64,000 bases of DNA from Candidatus Falkowbacteria bacterium S5_I03 (GCA_019248265.1 JAEHGX010000001.1:1-64000), one strand, 5' to 3'; counted from the stretch's first letter, positions 15,926 through 24,012 are shown. The notes: generated by a model not told the origin, from the letters alone. Numbers and translations are program-made.

Positions 15926-15944
15926 AACTAAGCAATATAATTCC

Positions 15945-15979
15945 GAGGGCAATCTGATCAACAGGTTGCCCTCTTTTTT
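15945..15979 (+). terminator. Terminator at the right end of the island
   Basis: GAGGGCAA/TTGCCCTC stem extended by CTG/CAG, then six T. Confidence 0.92.
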
Positions 15980-16029
15980 ATTTTCTTAAAGATTGGTATA
16001 ATAAATTTAGAAATAAAAACATTATTTTT

Positions 16030-16395
16030 ATGAAAAAAAATATTTTTGGATTTATCCTATCCTTGATTTTAATGAGTTTTGTCGCCATTCCTCAAGTTAT
16101 CGCGCAAACAGACCCTTGTCCCGGCGGTTCCGGCACATGTTTAACCAACCCCCTCGGTTCCATTGATACCCCTCAAGCCTTAATTGGTAAGATTATTAAC
16201 ACGGTTCTGGGCGTGGTTGGCTCCATTGCTTTATTAATGTTTGTCTATGGTGGCATAACCTGGATGACATCTTCCGGTAGTGCCGATAAAGTTAAGAAAG
16301 GCCGGGATACAATTGTCTGGTCGGCTATAGGTTTAGCCATTATTTTTTCCGCTTACGGTTTGGTCCGCGTCCTCATTGAGGGCATTAAAAAGTAG
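16030..16395 (+). CDS. VirB2/TrbC-like small membrane protein
   Basis: 121 aa with a signal peptide (cleavage after VIAQ near residue 25), a short extracytoplasmic Cys/Gly segment, and two hydrophobic helices (about 52-75 and 92-115) joined by a basic loop KVKKGRDT. This layout is common in Patescibacteria and resembles VirB2/TrbC pilins of type IV systems. No type IV secretion ATPase is nearby, so a conjugation role is not claimed. It lies just outside the island terminator and before tRNA-Tyr. Confidence 0.7.
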   Translation: MKKNIFGFILSLILMSFVAIPQVIAQTDPCPGGSGTCLTNPLGSIDTPQALIGKIINTVLGVVGSIALLMFVYGGITWMTSSGSADKVKKGRDTIVWSAIGLAIIFSAYGLVRVLIEGIKK

Positions 16396-16409
16396 TTGTT
16401 TCTTATGGT

Positions 16410-16438
16410 TTGACAGAAAGAAATATTTTATTTATCAT
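16410..16438 (+). promoter_or_regulatory. Promoter for tRNA-Tyr
   Basis: TTGACA, 17-nt spacer, TATCAT, about 16 nt before the mature tRNA. Confidence 0.7.
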
Positions 16439-16454
16439 AAGAACAAATATAAAC

Positions 16455-16538
16455 GGGTCGATACCAAAGCGGTCAACTGGGGCAGACTGTAAATCTGCTG
16501 GCCTTGTGCCTTCGTAGGTTCGAATCCTACTCGGCCCA
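16455..16538 (+). tRNA. tRNA-Tyr (anticodon GUA)
   Basis: Class II tRNA of 84 nt with a long variable arm. Acceptor GGGTCGA/TCGGCCC, anticodon stem GCAGA/TCTGC with loop CTGTAAA (GTA), T arm GTAGGTTCGAATCCTAC, discriminator A. CCA is not encoded. Confidence 0.95.
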
Positions 16539-16545
16539 CACTTAT

Positions 16546-16650
16546 ATGGCAATCATTAATCCTGATAAAATCGGAATCGGTTTAGCTAAGATGTTCGCTA
16601 TCGGACTCCTGTCTTTAACGATTGTCATCATTCTCTTGCTTGCTTTTTAA
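16546..16650 (+). CDS. 34-aa single-TM peptide
   Basis: Short ORF between tRNA-Tyr and mutM starting MAIINPDKIGIGLAKMF and ending in a hydrophobic helix (about residues 12-34, LLSLTIVIILLLAF). The ATG has the TATATGG leader context shared by many genes here, and the ORF ends 11 nt before mutM. Too short for homology; the helix and context support translation. Confidence 0.5.
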   Translation: MAIINPDKIGIGLAKMFAIGLLSLTIVIILLLAF

Positions 16651-16661
16651 AATTTATTTTT

Positions 16662-17558
16662 ATGCCAGAACTTCCGGAAGTGGAAACTATCCGCCGTGAT
16701 TTGGCCGCGAGTATTGTCGGACCGGAAATTACGGCTGTTCAATTATTATTTGCAAAGACCGCTAAGAATGAGGCGGCTTTTTTTGTTGGGGCCTTGAAGG
16801 GGCATAAAATTTTGGAGATATCTCGGACCGGCAAATTATTGATTTTAAAAATTAAATCAAAGGCATCTGAAAAAATGCAAAATTATCTTTTGGTTCATCT
16901 CAAAATGACCGGCCAACTGATTCTAGTTAAAGGTGCTAAAAAAATTGGCGGCGGACATAGTTTGGGTGGTAATTCTTTTGCTGATTCTGTGGGTGGGGAA
17001 CTGCCCAATAAATATACGCGGGCGATTATTGAATTTAAGGGCGGGACAAAATTGTTTTTCAATGACTTGCGCAAATTTGGTTATTTAAAAATTGTAAACG
17101 AAGAGGAGCTAGCCAGAATTTTAGCTGCCGGCTACGGTCCGGAACCGCTCACTCCAGGATTCTCGGCTACTTATTTGGCGCAAAAAATAAAAAATAAAAA
17201 GAAGAATATTAAAGCCTTTTTGCTGGATCAAAAAATAATTGCCGGTTTGGGAAATATTTATGTGGATGAATCTTTATTTTTAGCCGGCATTAAGCCGATG
17301 CGTATTGCCACCAGCTTAAAACTAACAGAGATAAAAAAGCTCTATCAAGAAATCAACAAAGTTATTAAAAAAGCGATTGCGAATCGGGGAACTACCTTTA
17401 ATAATTATGTGGATTCCGCCGGGAAGAAGGGAAATTTTTCCCACCTGCTCAAAGTCTATGGACGCGGTAAATTACCCTGTCTGAAATGCCGACGGCCGCT
17501 TATTAAGACCAAATTGGCCGGTCGGGGCACTCATTATTGCGATTATTGCCAGAAATAG
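16662..17558 (+). CDS. mutM: Formamidopyrimidine-DNA glycosylase
   Basis: Base-excision repair enzyme that removes oxidised purines and cuts the abasic site. It starts MPELPEVET, with the catalytic proline at residue 2 after Met removal and glutamate next. It has the TGKLLIL lysine segment, the central H2TH region (LLDQKIIAGLGNIYVDE) and a C-terminal zinc finger CLKC...CDYC. At 298 aa it carries a ~20-residue Gly/Ser-rich insertion near residues 95-113. Start choice is fixed by the invariant N-terminus. Confidence 0.96.
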   Translation: MPELPEVETIRRDLAASIVGPEITAVQLLFAKTAKNEAAFFVGALKGHKILEISRTGKLLILKIKSKASEKMQNYLLVHLKMTGQLILVKGAKKIGGGHSLGGNSFADSVGGELPNKYTRAIIEFKGGTKLFFNDLRKFGYLKIVNEEELARILAAGYGPEPLTPGFSATYLAQKIKNKKKNIKAFLLDQKIIAGLGNIYVDESLFLAGIKPMRIATSLKLTEIKKLYQEINKVIKKAIANRGTTFNNYVDSAGKKGNFSHLLKVYGRGKLPCLKCRRPLIKTKLAGRGTHYCDYCQK

Positions 17559-17578
17559 CCTAATTTAAGGAGCAATAG

Positions 17579-17607
17579 TTGACTTTTAACGAGTTTTTAT
17601 ATATTGT
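17579..17607 (+). promoter_or_regulatory. Possible promoter for rpmG
   Basis: TTGACT followed after 15-17 nt by overlapping TATATT/TATTGT. Confidence 0.4.
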
Positions 17608-17636
17608 TAGGGGGTAAGAATAATGAACTAATAAAT

Positions 17637-17792
17637 ATGTCACAAGACAACATGATCAAGTTGGAATGTACCGTTTGTAAGACTACTAACTACCATTCTC
17701 ACAAAAACAAAAAAACCTTGAAAGAGCGCTTAGAAATGAAAAAGTACTGCAATAAGTGCAAAGCGCATACTATTCATAAAGAGACTAAATAA
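17637..17792 (+). CDS. rpmG: 50S ribosomal protein bL33
   Basis: Small zinc-ribbon ribosomal protein of 51 aa. The [20 protein letters not shown] start and the second CNKC pair give the Cys4 zinc-binding form. I take the ATG at 17637; the upstream in-frame start at 17604 would add 11 residues atypical of the family. A two-codon ATG-AAC-stop lies just before the start. It is followed by the AI-2E-type permease gene. Confidence 0.92.
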   Translation: MSQDNMIKLECTVCKTTNYHSHKNKKTLKERLEMKKYCNKCKAHTIHKETK

Positions 17793-17855
17793 TAATTTTT
17801 TGTCCGTTTCTTGTCACTCCGATTTTACGGAGCGCGGCCAAAAATTAACATCAAT

Positions 17856-18971
17856 ATGTCAAAAAGTTTAACCAAACCGTTTCTGCTGATTTTGGTGTTT
17901 TTGGTTTTAATCGGTTGCTATTTCGTGTTTCGGCCATTTTTAACGGAGATTTTTGTGGCGGTAATCTTAGTCTCCATATTTTATCGTCCCTACGAACTCC
18001 TGGTTAAGGGCTTGAAAGGGCGCCGTAATTTAGCAGCGCTTTTGATGTGTTTGTTTTTAACAATGGTGATTGTTGTCCCGGTGGTCAAGGCTTTCATTTA
18101 TGCCGGCGAGAAATCGGTGATTGCTTATTCACAGACAATGGAATTTTTTAACAATCATGATATTAACGATATTTTTAAGACTGAGGCTTTTAAATATAGT
18201 TTCTTAGATAATTTTGATATCATCAGTTTTGCTCAAAATCATGAAACTTTTAAAAATACCGTTCTTAACATTGTACAGAGTTCTAGCAATTGGCTGATTT
18301 CCGGAGCGACCATCGCGGTCAAAGAAACCACCAACTTCATCATTTCCTTGTTAATGATAATTTTGACGATGTTCTTCTTTTTTGTGGACGGCAAAAAGAT
18401 GTTGGAGAAACTAATGCTGTTATCGCCGCTTCCGGATAAATATGATATCGAGATTTTTCAAAAATTCCGAGCGGTCAGCTATACCACTTTTATTTCTACT
18501 TTTGTTACAGCTATTGCCCAAGGAGCGGTTGGAGCTATCGGGTTTGCCATTGTCGGATTTCCGCCGTTTTTAGCCGGTGTTTTAATCGCTATTTTATCCT
18601 TGATTCCTTATCTTGGTTCAATGATATTTTATATTCCCGTCGGCATCTATTATTTATTGGTAGGTGATGTTTGGCAGGGGGTCTTTATTCTACTTTGGGG
18701 ATTTTTAGTAATTGGCACAATTGATAATATCATCCGCGCTTACATGATTAAAGGGAAGGCAGAGGTTAATCCAATTTTTGTTTTGCTTTCTATTTTGGGT
18801 GGAATTACGCTATTCGGTTTTTGGGGAGTAGTTTTGGGTCCGCTCATTATTGCGATTGCCGCTTCGGTATTTCATATCTATCAATTAGAGTTTTGTGAGG
18901 TGCCAGCTACGTCTGAAAATATTGAGCTTAAAGATAACCACGATAAAATTAAAAAAAATAAAAATAAATAA
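17856..18971 (+). CDS. AI-2E family (PerM-type) transporter
   Basis: 371-aa polytopic membrane protein of the AI-2 exporter/PerM family. Seen are paired N-terminal helices, a hydrophilic extracellular region (~95-150), and later helices with PFFLAGVLIAILSLIPYLGS-like and GIYYLLVGDVWQGVF segments typical of the family C-terminal half. Substrate is unknown. The ATG at 17856 is preferred because it directly precedes the first helix; upstream codons from 17811 look like leader. Ends in a Lys/Asn-rich tail just before rubrerythrin. Confidence 0.88.
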   Translation: MSKSLTKPFLLILVFLVLIGCYFVFRPFLTEIFVAVILVSIFYRPYELLVKGLKGRRNLAALLMCLFLTMVIVVPVVKAFIYAGEKSVIAYSQTMEFFNNHDINDIFKTEAFKYSFLDNFDIISFAQNHETFKNTVLNIVQSSSNWLISGATIAVKETTNFIISLLMIILTMFFFFVDGKKMLEKLMLLSPLPDKYDIEIFQKFRAVSYTTFISTFVTAIAQGAVGAIGFAIVGFPPFLAGVLIAILSLIPYLGSMIFYIPVGIYYLLVGDVWQGVFILLWGFLVIGTIDNIIRAYMIKGKAEVNPIFVLLSILGGITLFGFWGVVLGPLIIAIAASVFHIYQLEFCEVPATSENIELKDNHDKIKKNKNK

Positions 18972-18976
18972 AAAAT

Positions 18977-19504
18977 ATGTTAGGACCAAAGACTAAGAAA
19001 AATTTAGAAGACGCTTTTGCCGGTGAATCAATGGCGCGCAATAAATATGATTATTTCGCCTCTATCGCCCGCAAGGCCGGTTATGTGCAGATTGCTAATA
19101 TTTTTGAAGAAACAGCGCTCAACGAAAAAGAGCATGCCAAACTCTGGGCTAAACAATTGGAGCTGATTGGCGATTTGCCAGCCGATTTAAAGGCAGCGAT
19201 TGAAGGCGAGCTCTATGAAAACTCGGAAATGTATCCACGCATGGCAGCCGAAGCGCGCGAAGAGGGCCATGAGGCGATTGCTAAATTATTTGATAACGTT
19301 GCTAAAGCGGAAAAAGCTCATGAAACTCGCTATCGCAAATTATTAGAAAATATTGAGAACGGGGAAGTCTTTAAGAAAAAGACGGTTAAGCGCTGGAAGT
19401 GCGCTAACTGCGGCTTTATTCATGAAGGCGAAGAGGCTCCGGAAGTTTGCCCGGCCTGCCTGCACCCGCAAGCGCATTTTGAGGTCTTTGAGGAAACTTA
19501 CTAA
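18977..19504 (+). CDS. Rubrerythrin
   Basis: Non-heme iron peroxidase for detoxifying hydrogen peroxide in low-oxygen cells. Residues 1-~135 form the ferritin-like diiron four-helix domain (GESMARNKYDYFA, NEKEHAKLW, AEKAHETRY carry the E/H ligands). Residues ~138-175 are a rubredoxin-like domain with CANC and CPAC. Length 175 aa, normal for the family. Eight bases downstream is a desulforedoxin-like gene, a plausible electron-transfer partner. Confidence 0.95.
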   Translation: MLGPKTKKNLEDAFAGESMARNKYDYFASIARKAGYVQIANIFEETALNEKEHAKLWAKQLELIGDLPADLKAAIEGELYENSEMYPRMAAEAREEGHEAIAKLFDNVAKAEKAHETRYRKLLENIENGEVFKKKTVKRWKCANCGFIHEGEEAPEVCPACLHPQAHFEVFEETY

Positions 19505-19511
19505 TAAATAT

Positions 19512-19652
19512 ATGAGTAGCCGAGTAGACCGAATTTATTTTTGCCGCATCTGCGGCAACGAAGTCAAATTTACCAAAGACGGCGGCGGCAAATTAGTTTG
19601 CTGCGATGAAGAGATGCGGATAAAGAAAGAAGGATTTGACGGGGAAGAGTAA
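19512..19652 (+). CDS. Desulforedoxin-like Fe(Cys)4 protein
   Basis: 46-aa protein with YFCRICGNEV followed by LVCCDEEM. The CxxC plus CC spacing is that of desulforedoxin and the N-domain of desulfoferrodoxin. No superoxide-reductase domain follows, so it is a free small iron protein. It is cotranscribed with rubrerythrin. The ATG at 19512 is chosen; the longer upstream frame runs inside rubrerythrin. Confidence 0.85.
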   Translation: MSSRVDRIYFCRICGNEVKFTKDGGGKLVCCDEEMRIKKEGFDGEE

Positions 19653-19686
19653 AAAGTAGACAAGAGTATTTAAATTGTTATAATAC

Positions 19687-19711
19687 AAATACTCCAGTTC
19701 GGAGTATTTTT
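19687..19711 (+). terminator. Terminator of the rubrerythrin operon
   Basis: AAATACTCC/GGAGTATTT stem and T run, ending one base before tRNA-Trp. Confidence 0.85.
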
Positions 19712-19782
19712 GCGGGATTCGTATAGTGGTAGTATAACGGTCTCCAAAACCGCTGGCGGGGGTTCGATTCCCTCATCCCGTG
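19712..19782 (+). tRNA. tRNA-Trp (anticodon CCA)
   Basis: Acceptor GCGGGAT/ATCCCGT (first pair G-U), anticodon loop CTCCAAA (CCA), T arm GGGGGTTCGATTCCCTC, discriminator G as expected for tRNA-Trp. CCA tail not encoded. Length 71 nt. Confidence 0.93.
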
Positions 19783-19789
19783 CAAATAC

Positions 19790-19817
19790 AAAAAAGATGT
19801 CTGAAGACATCTTTTTT
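19790..19817 (+). terminator. Terminator after tRNA-Trp
   Basis: AAAAAAGATGTC/GACATCTTTTTT stem with TGAA loop. Confidence 0.92.
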
Positions 19818-19895
19818 GGTGCTTCGGTTATCCTTTTACAATTTGCAGAATAAGGAGTATTATAGATTGTACTAATTAATTAATTTATACAATAT

Positions 19896-20531
19896 ATGAA
19901 GGAGCAAATTGTGGAAGCGCTGAAATGGCGTTATGCGGTACAGGTTTTTGATTCTGCCAAAAAAGTTAGTGAAAAAGACTTAAATACTATTCTAGAGAGT
20001 GGTCGCCTCGCCCCTAGTAGTTATGGCTTTGAACCCTGGAAATTCATCGTGGTAGAAAATCCTGAATTGCGGTTGAAATTGCGCGAAGCCGCCTATGGGC
20101 AAGCTAAGGTGAGCGAAGCTGCGCAGTTGATTGTTTTAGCGTGGCGCACCGATGGTCGCCAAAATATTATTCGCGAGCGCATTGAACGGACGACTAAAAC
20201 TTATGGAGTCGGCGCGGAAGCACTTAAGGATTTTCAAGATATGATGCAAGGTTCAATTGATAGGCAGACGGATGACGCTCTAGCGGCTGATATGAAGGCT
20301 CAAACCTATATCGCCTTAGGAATCATGATGGAAACTGCCTCTTTATTGGGGATTGATAATGCGCCGATGGGCGGATTTGATGCCGCTCGTGTTGATGAGA
20401 TTCTGGGGCTTAAAGAAAAAAATCTTAGCGCCGCTGTTTTTCTGACTTTAGGATATCATGGTCAAGACATGGCCGCTGAACGTCCAAAAGTTAGACGTCC
20501 ATTTTCCGAGGTTGTGGAATTTATCAAGTAA
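19896..20531 (+). CDS. Nitroreductase family protein (FMN-dependent, NfsB-type)
   Basis: 211-aa oxidoreductase of the nitroreductase fold that binds FMN and uses NAD(P)H. Typical segments are RYAVQVFD near the N-terminus (Arg contacts FMN phosphate), GRLAPSSYGFEPWKFIVV, and MGGFDAARVDEILGL near the C-terminus. Natural substrate unknown (quinones or flavins are likely). A single-gene unit between tRNA-Trp and a bidirectional terminator. Confidence 0.9.
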   Translation: MKEQIVEALKWRYAVQVFDSAKKVSEKDLNTILESGRLAPSSYGFEPWKFIVVENPELRLKLREAAYGQAKVSEAAQLIVLAWRTDGRQNIIRERIERTTKTYGVGAEALKDFQDMMQGSIDRQTDDALAADMKAQTYIALGIMMETASLLGIDNAPMGGFDAARVDEILGLKEKNLSAAVFLTLGYHGQDMAAERPKVRRPFSEVVEFIK

Positions 20532-20549
20532 TTACAAGTTATCGAAATT

Positions 20550-20580
20550 AAAAATACAGAGCTCTAAGCTCTGTATTTTT
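20550..20580. terminator. Bidirectional terminator between convergent genes
   Basis: AAAAATACAGAGCT/AGCTCTGTATTTTT stem with a 3-nt loop. Confidence 0.92.
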
Positions 20581-22357
20581 ATTGGTCTTTATTTTCTTCG
20601 TTCAGCATCAGCCACAAATCTTCTTTGTCGGCGATACGGCGCTTTAGTTCTTCTAGTTCAGCCACTTTCTCTGGTCGGTAGTTTTCATAATGTTCCAAAA
20701 AATATTCCAACAGTTCATTTTTATAAGCTTGCATTTTAGCTAAGTCTTTTTCTAAAGTTTGAATTTCTTTTTGGCGAGCTCGATTAGCTAAATATTTTTC
20801 TCGGTCGCTAGTTTTTAGTTCGGCCTTTATTTCCGGTGCCGTAGTCTTTTCCAGAATACGTTTCTGGGCCAGCTCTTTCTCTAGGGCAATGACGTAATCT
20901 TCATAATCTTCATGTTTTCTTTTAGCCAGACCATTTTTTATTTCCACAATCCCAGTGGCTATTAAACTGGCAAAAGTCCGATCATGGCTAGCGAAGAGCA
21001 CTGTGCCATTAAATTTATGTAAGCCGCCGGCGAGAGCCTCGGTCGTTTCAAAATCCAGATGGCAAGTTGGTTCGTCTAAAACTAGAATATCCGGTTTAGA
21101 CAAGAGTAGTCCTGCGAGCAATAAGCGCGAACGTTCGCCACCGGAAAGGACGGAAATCGGTTTTTTTAAGTCTTCTTCAAAAAATAAAAAATCACCGGCC
21201 ATTTTTAGAACCGCCTCCGTCTTTAAATCGCTAGCGGCAATTCGGCGCAAGAAGTCACCGGCTTGCTCCTGACCGTTCATTTGACTAATTTCTTCTTCAC
21301 CATGATAAGCTAAGCGGCTATTAGCAGCTAAACGAAAAGAACCGGCCAAAGGACTTAATTTTCCGGTCAGGGTTTTTATTAAAGTGGTTTTACCGCTGCC
21401 ATTGAGACCCAAAATTGCTAATTTTTCTCCGGAACGGCAGTCAAAATCAATATTAGAAACAACATTATGATTACCGTAACCGATACTGAGGTCGTTTATT
21501 TTTAAGGCAAAATTATTTTTACGCGCGATTGGCGGGATAATAATGCGGGTGATGCCGGCCTCATGCTCAATGGTTATGCGCTTAGCTTCCAGCTTAGTGA
21601 TTTTGCGGATTACTGCTTGCGCCTGTTTAGCTTTAGACGCTTTGTAGCGAAAGCGATCGACAAATTCTTGCCAATGTTGTTGTTGTTTTTCTAAGCTTTC
21701 ATTAGCTTTAATAAGGGTGCTTAATTTTTGTTCTTTAAAAGCCAGATAAGCCTCAATATTACCGGGGTAGTGATAACAGCCGGTTTTAGAAATTTCAATA
21801 GTCTCCTTACAAGTTCGTTTTAAGAATTCGCGGTCATGGGAAATTATTAAAAAACTGCCGCGATAAGAGTTTAAATAATCTTCCAAAAGAATGAGCGTGT
21901 TTAAATCCAAATAGTTGCTTGGTTCATCGAGCAAGAAGAGGTTCGGCTCCTTCAGGAGCATGGCTGTCAGGCGCAGACGCATGCGCCAGCCACCGGAGAG
22001 CCCACTAGCGGCTTGCGCTAATCTATCGGCATCTAGCTCAAATTTACTGGCTAATTGGCGGGCTCGCCATTCCGGTCTGCCACTTTGTCTAATCAGATAA
22101 TCTAAAGCACTTTCCGTATCTAACCAATCCGGATTTTGCTTCAAATAGCCAATACTGGCATCCTCGTGGATGATAATCTCGCCATTATCTGCCTGTTCTT
22201 CGCCGCTAATTATTTTAAATAAAGTTGATTTACCGGCGCCATTGCGACCAATAACGCCAATTTTCTGTTTTTCCGAAACAGCAAAAGATAGGCCGGAAAA
22301 TATTTTTTGGCCGCTATATTCTTTACTTAAGTTATTCACCTGCAAGAGGATGGGCAT
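20579..22357 (-). CDS. ABC-F family ATPase
   Basis: 592-aa soluble protein with two ABC ATPase domains and no membrane segments, the layout of translation-associated ABC-F factors (EttA/Uup class). Each domain has a Walker A (GRNGAGKST, GLNGSGKTT), a signature (LSGGWRMRL, LSGGERSRL) and a Walker B (LLDEPSNYLDL, VLDEPTCHLDF). The interdomain P-site-tRNA linker is at ~240-265 and a coiled coil at ~500-590 resembles Uup. It probably acts on stalled ribosomes or ribosome assembly. It diverges from the DUF1294 gene with only 41 nt between. Confidence 0.93.
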   Translation of the reverse strand: MPILLQVNNLSKEYSGQKIFSGLSFAVSEKQKIGVIGRNGAGKSTLFKIISGEEQADNGEIIIHEDASIGYLKQNPDWLDTESALDYLIRQSGRPEWRARQLASKFELDADRLAQAASGLSGGWRMRLRLTAMLLKEPNLFLLDEPSNYLDLNTLILLEDYLNSYRGSFLIISHDREFLKRTCKETIEISKTGCYHYPGNIEAYLAFKEQKLSTLIKANESLEKQQQHWQEFVDRFRYKASKAKQAQAVIRKITKLEAKRITIEHEAGITRIIIPPIARKNNFALKINDLSIGYGNHNVVSNIDFDCRSGEKLAILGLNGSGKTTLIKTLTGKLSPLAGSFRLAANSRLAYHGEEEISQMNGQEQAGDFLRRIAASDLKTEAVLKMAGDFLFFEEDLKKPISVLSGGERSRLLLAGLLLSKPDILVLDEPTCHLDFETTEALAGGLHKFNGTVLFASHDRTFASLIATGIVEIKNGLAKRKHEDYEDYVIALEKELAQKRILEKTTAPEIKAELKTSDREKYLANRARQKEIQTLEKDLAKMQAYKNELLEYFLEHYENYRPEKVAELEELKRRIADKEDLWLMLNEENKDQ

Positions 22358-22398
22358 ATATGGTAATTATGCTATAATTATAAAGCAATATTAAAAAA

Positions 22399-22692
22399 AT
22401 GAACAATACTTTGCTTCTAATCTTAGCCTTTTTGACAGCGCTTAATCTAATCGCCTTTTTCTTGATGTTTTTGGACAAACTGAAATCCGCTAATCCCGGC
22501 TCTTCCCGAATTTCCGAAGGTCTGTTATTCTTTTTAGCAACCGCTTTCGGCAGTTTGGGGGTTTATCTGGGAATGTTCATTTTTCGGCATAAAACCCGAA
22601 AATGGTATTTTTTAGTTGGCATTCCGTTATTATTTTTGCAAAATTTGGCAACCGCTTGGTTAATATATCTATACTTAATAAGTAACAGTTAA
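22399..22692 (+). CDS. DUF1294 family membrane protein
   Basis: 97 aa with three hydrophobic helices and the DUF1294 pattern: LNLIAFFLMFLDKLKS at the start, RISEGLLFFLATAFGSLGVYLGMFIFRHKTRKWYF-like centre with conserved H-K-T. Function unknown. A TATAAT-like element lies ~25 nt upstream in the short divergent gap with the ABC-F gene. Four bases separate it from the transporter-flavokinase gene, so they are cotranscribed. Confidence 0.85.
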   Translation: MNNTLLLILAFLTALNLIAFFLMFLDKLKSANPGSSRISEGLLFFLATAFGSLGVYLGMFIFRHKTRKWYFLVGIPLLFLQNLATAWLIYLYLISNS

Positions 22693-22696
22693 ACAC

Positions 22697-23992
22697 ATGT
22701 CTGTAAATAATTTAAAGTTAAGGTTTAGGCCTGGGCAAATAGCTGGCTCTTTGGCGATTATGCTCGCGGCTTTGTTTTGGAGTATTGATGGTTTGTTCAT
22801 TAGGCCACAGTTTTATGTTTTACCGGCCGAACTGGTAGTGATGTTGGAGCATCTTTTAGGGTTTATAGTGCTTTCGCCTTTTGTTTTTATTTTTTGGCCA
22901 AAGATAAAAACCTTGAGCCGTAAAAGTTGGCTAGCTCTTGGCTGGGTTAGTTTATTCGGCGGTTTGATTGGGACGGTTTTTATTACTAAAGCTTTTTTTG
23001 CGGCGATGGACGGGGAAGTTAGTTTCGCCACTGTCGTCATCTTGCAAAAACTACAACCAATCTTTGCTCTATTGCTGGCGCGTTTAATTCTAGGCGAGAA
23101 ACTTCCTAAAAAATTCTATGGCTGGGCGATTGCCGCCATTGCCGCTTCTTATTTTATTGCTTTTGCTAATTTAGGCGCTGACTTTTGGGAAATAAACTGG
23201 CTACATAACGGCGCTTTATTTGCCTTTATTGCCGCTTTTGCCTTTGGTTCATCAACGGTTTTTGGCAAACGGATTTCTAATCATCTAGACTACAAGGCGG
23301 TCGCCGCTCTGCGTTTTGGCTTAACTTCAATTTTAGCGATTATTTTAGTTTTAATTAGCGGTTCTTTTGGCTCCTTATCGTTGATAAGTATTAAGCAATG
23401 GAGCCTGTTAGGTTTAATTGTCTTAACTAGCGGCGCCGGTTCCATGTTTATTTATTATTTCGGCTTGCGGCGCGTTCCGGCTTCTGCGGCTACTATTTTG
23501 GAATTATTTTGGCCATTTTCCGCTTTAGTTTTAGATTATGTTTTTAATCATAACTATTTAAACTGGATGCAACTGACAGCGCTGGCGGTTTTGTTGCTGG
23601 CTTTTTATAAAATTTCCATTTTGGGCCGGACCAAAAAAATAATTTTTTCCGGTAAAGTAATCCATGGCCAGGGGAGGGGAAAGTTGTTGGGATACCCGAC
23701 GGCCAATTTAGATAAAACTGATTTGGATATTGTTCATGGCGTTTATGCTGTAAAGATAATTTTTGATAACAAACAATATTCCGGTTTGATGCATTTCGGC
23801 TTTAAGGACGTTTTTAAAGAAGAAGTTTCTCTAGAAATTTTAATAGTTGATTTTGCAAGCGATATTTATGGTGAGATTCTTCAAGTCGAAGTTTTGGGTA
23901 AAATAAGGGAACTGGAAAAGTTCGCGAGCCCGGAATTGTTGATTGAAGCCATTAAAAAAGACTTGGACAGTTTAAAGCGGCTTGCTTATTAA
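22697..23992 (+). CDS. EamA/DMT transporter fused to a riboflavin-kinase domain
   Basis: 431-aa fusion. Residues ~10-305 form ten hydrophobic helices in two EamA-type halves of the drug/metabolite transporter superfamily. Residues ~313-431 match the flavokinase domain of RibF/RFK: GKVIHGQGRGK, GYPTANLD (the PTAN motif that binds Mg-ATP), GVYAVKI, and the SLEILIVDF...DIYG block with the conserved glutamate. No FMN adenylyltransferase domain is attached. Known riboflavin importers of the RibN type are EamA proteins, so uptake coupled to phosphorylation is the obvious hypothesis. An HI0933-type flavoprotein follows 20 nt downstream. Confidence 0.9.
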   Translation: MSVNNLKLRFRPGQIAGSLAIMLAALFWSIDGLFIRPQFYVLPAELVVMLEHLLGFIVLSPFVFIFWPKIKTLSRKSWLALGWVSLFGGLIGTVFITKAFFAAMDGEVSFATVVILQKLQPIFALLLARLILGEKLPKKFYGWAIAAIAASYFIAFANLGADFWEINWLHNGALFAFIAAFAFGSSTVFGKRISNHLDYKAVAALRFGLTSILAIILVLISGSFGSLSLISIKQWSLLGLIVLTSGAGSMFIYYFGLRRVPASAATILELFWPFSALVLDYVFNHNYLNWMQLTALAVLLLAFYKISILGRTKKIIFSGKVIHGQGRGKLLGYPTANLDKTDLDIVHGVYAVKIIFDNKQYSGLMHFGFKDVFKEEVSLEILIVDFASDIYGEILQVEVLGKIRELEKFASPELLIEAIKKDLDSLKRLAY

Positions 23993-24012
23993 AAGCACTT
24001 GTTTAGATAAAT

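Noticed and set aside
8835-15979. Island inserted at tRNA-Thr with flanking att repeats
   Set aside because: The tRNA 3' end (GGTTCAATCCCGGTCAACGG) has no visible copy near 15.9-16.5 kb, and no integrase gene is present. Position next to a tRNA is only suggestive.
16030-16395. Type IV secretion/conjugation system
   Set aside because: Only a VirB2-like small protein is present; no VirB4, VirD4 or relaxase. Such lone proteins are common in Patescibacteria.
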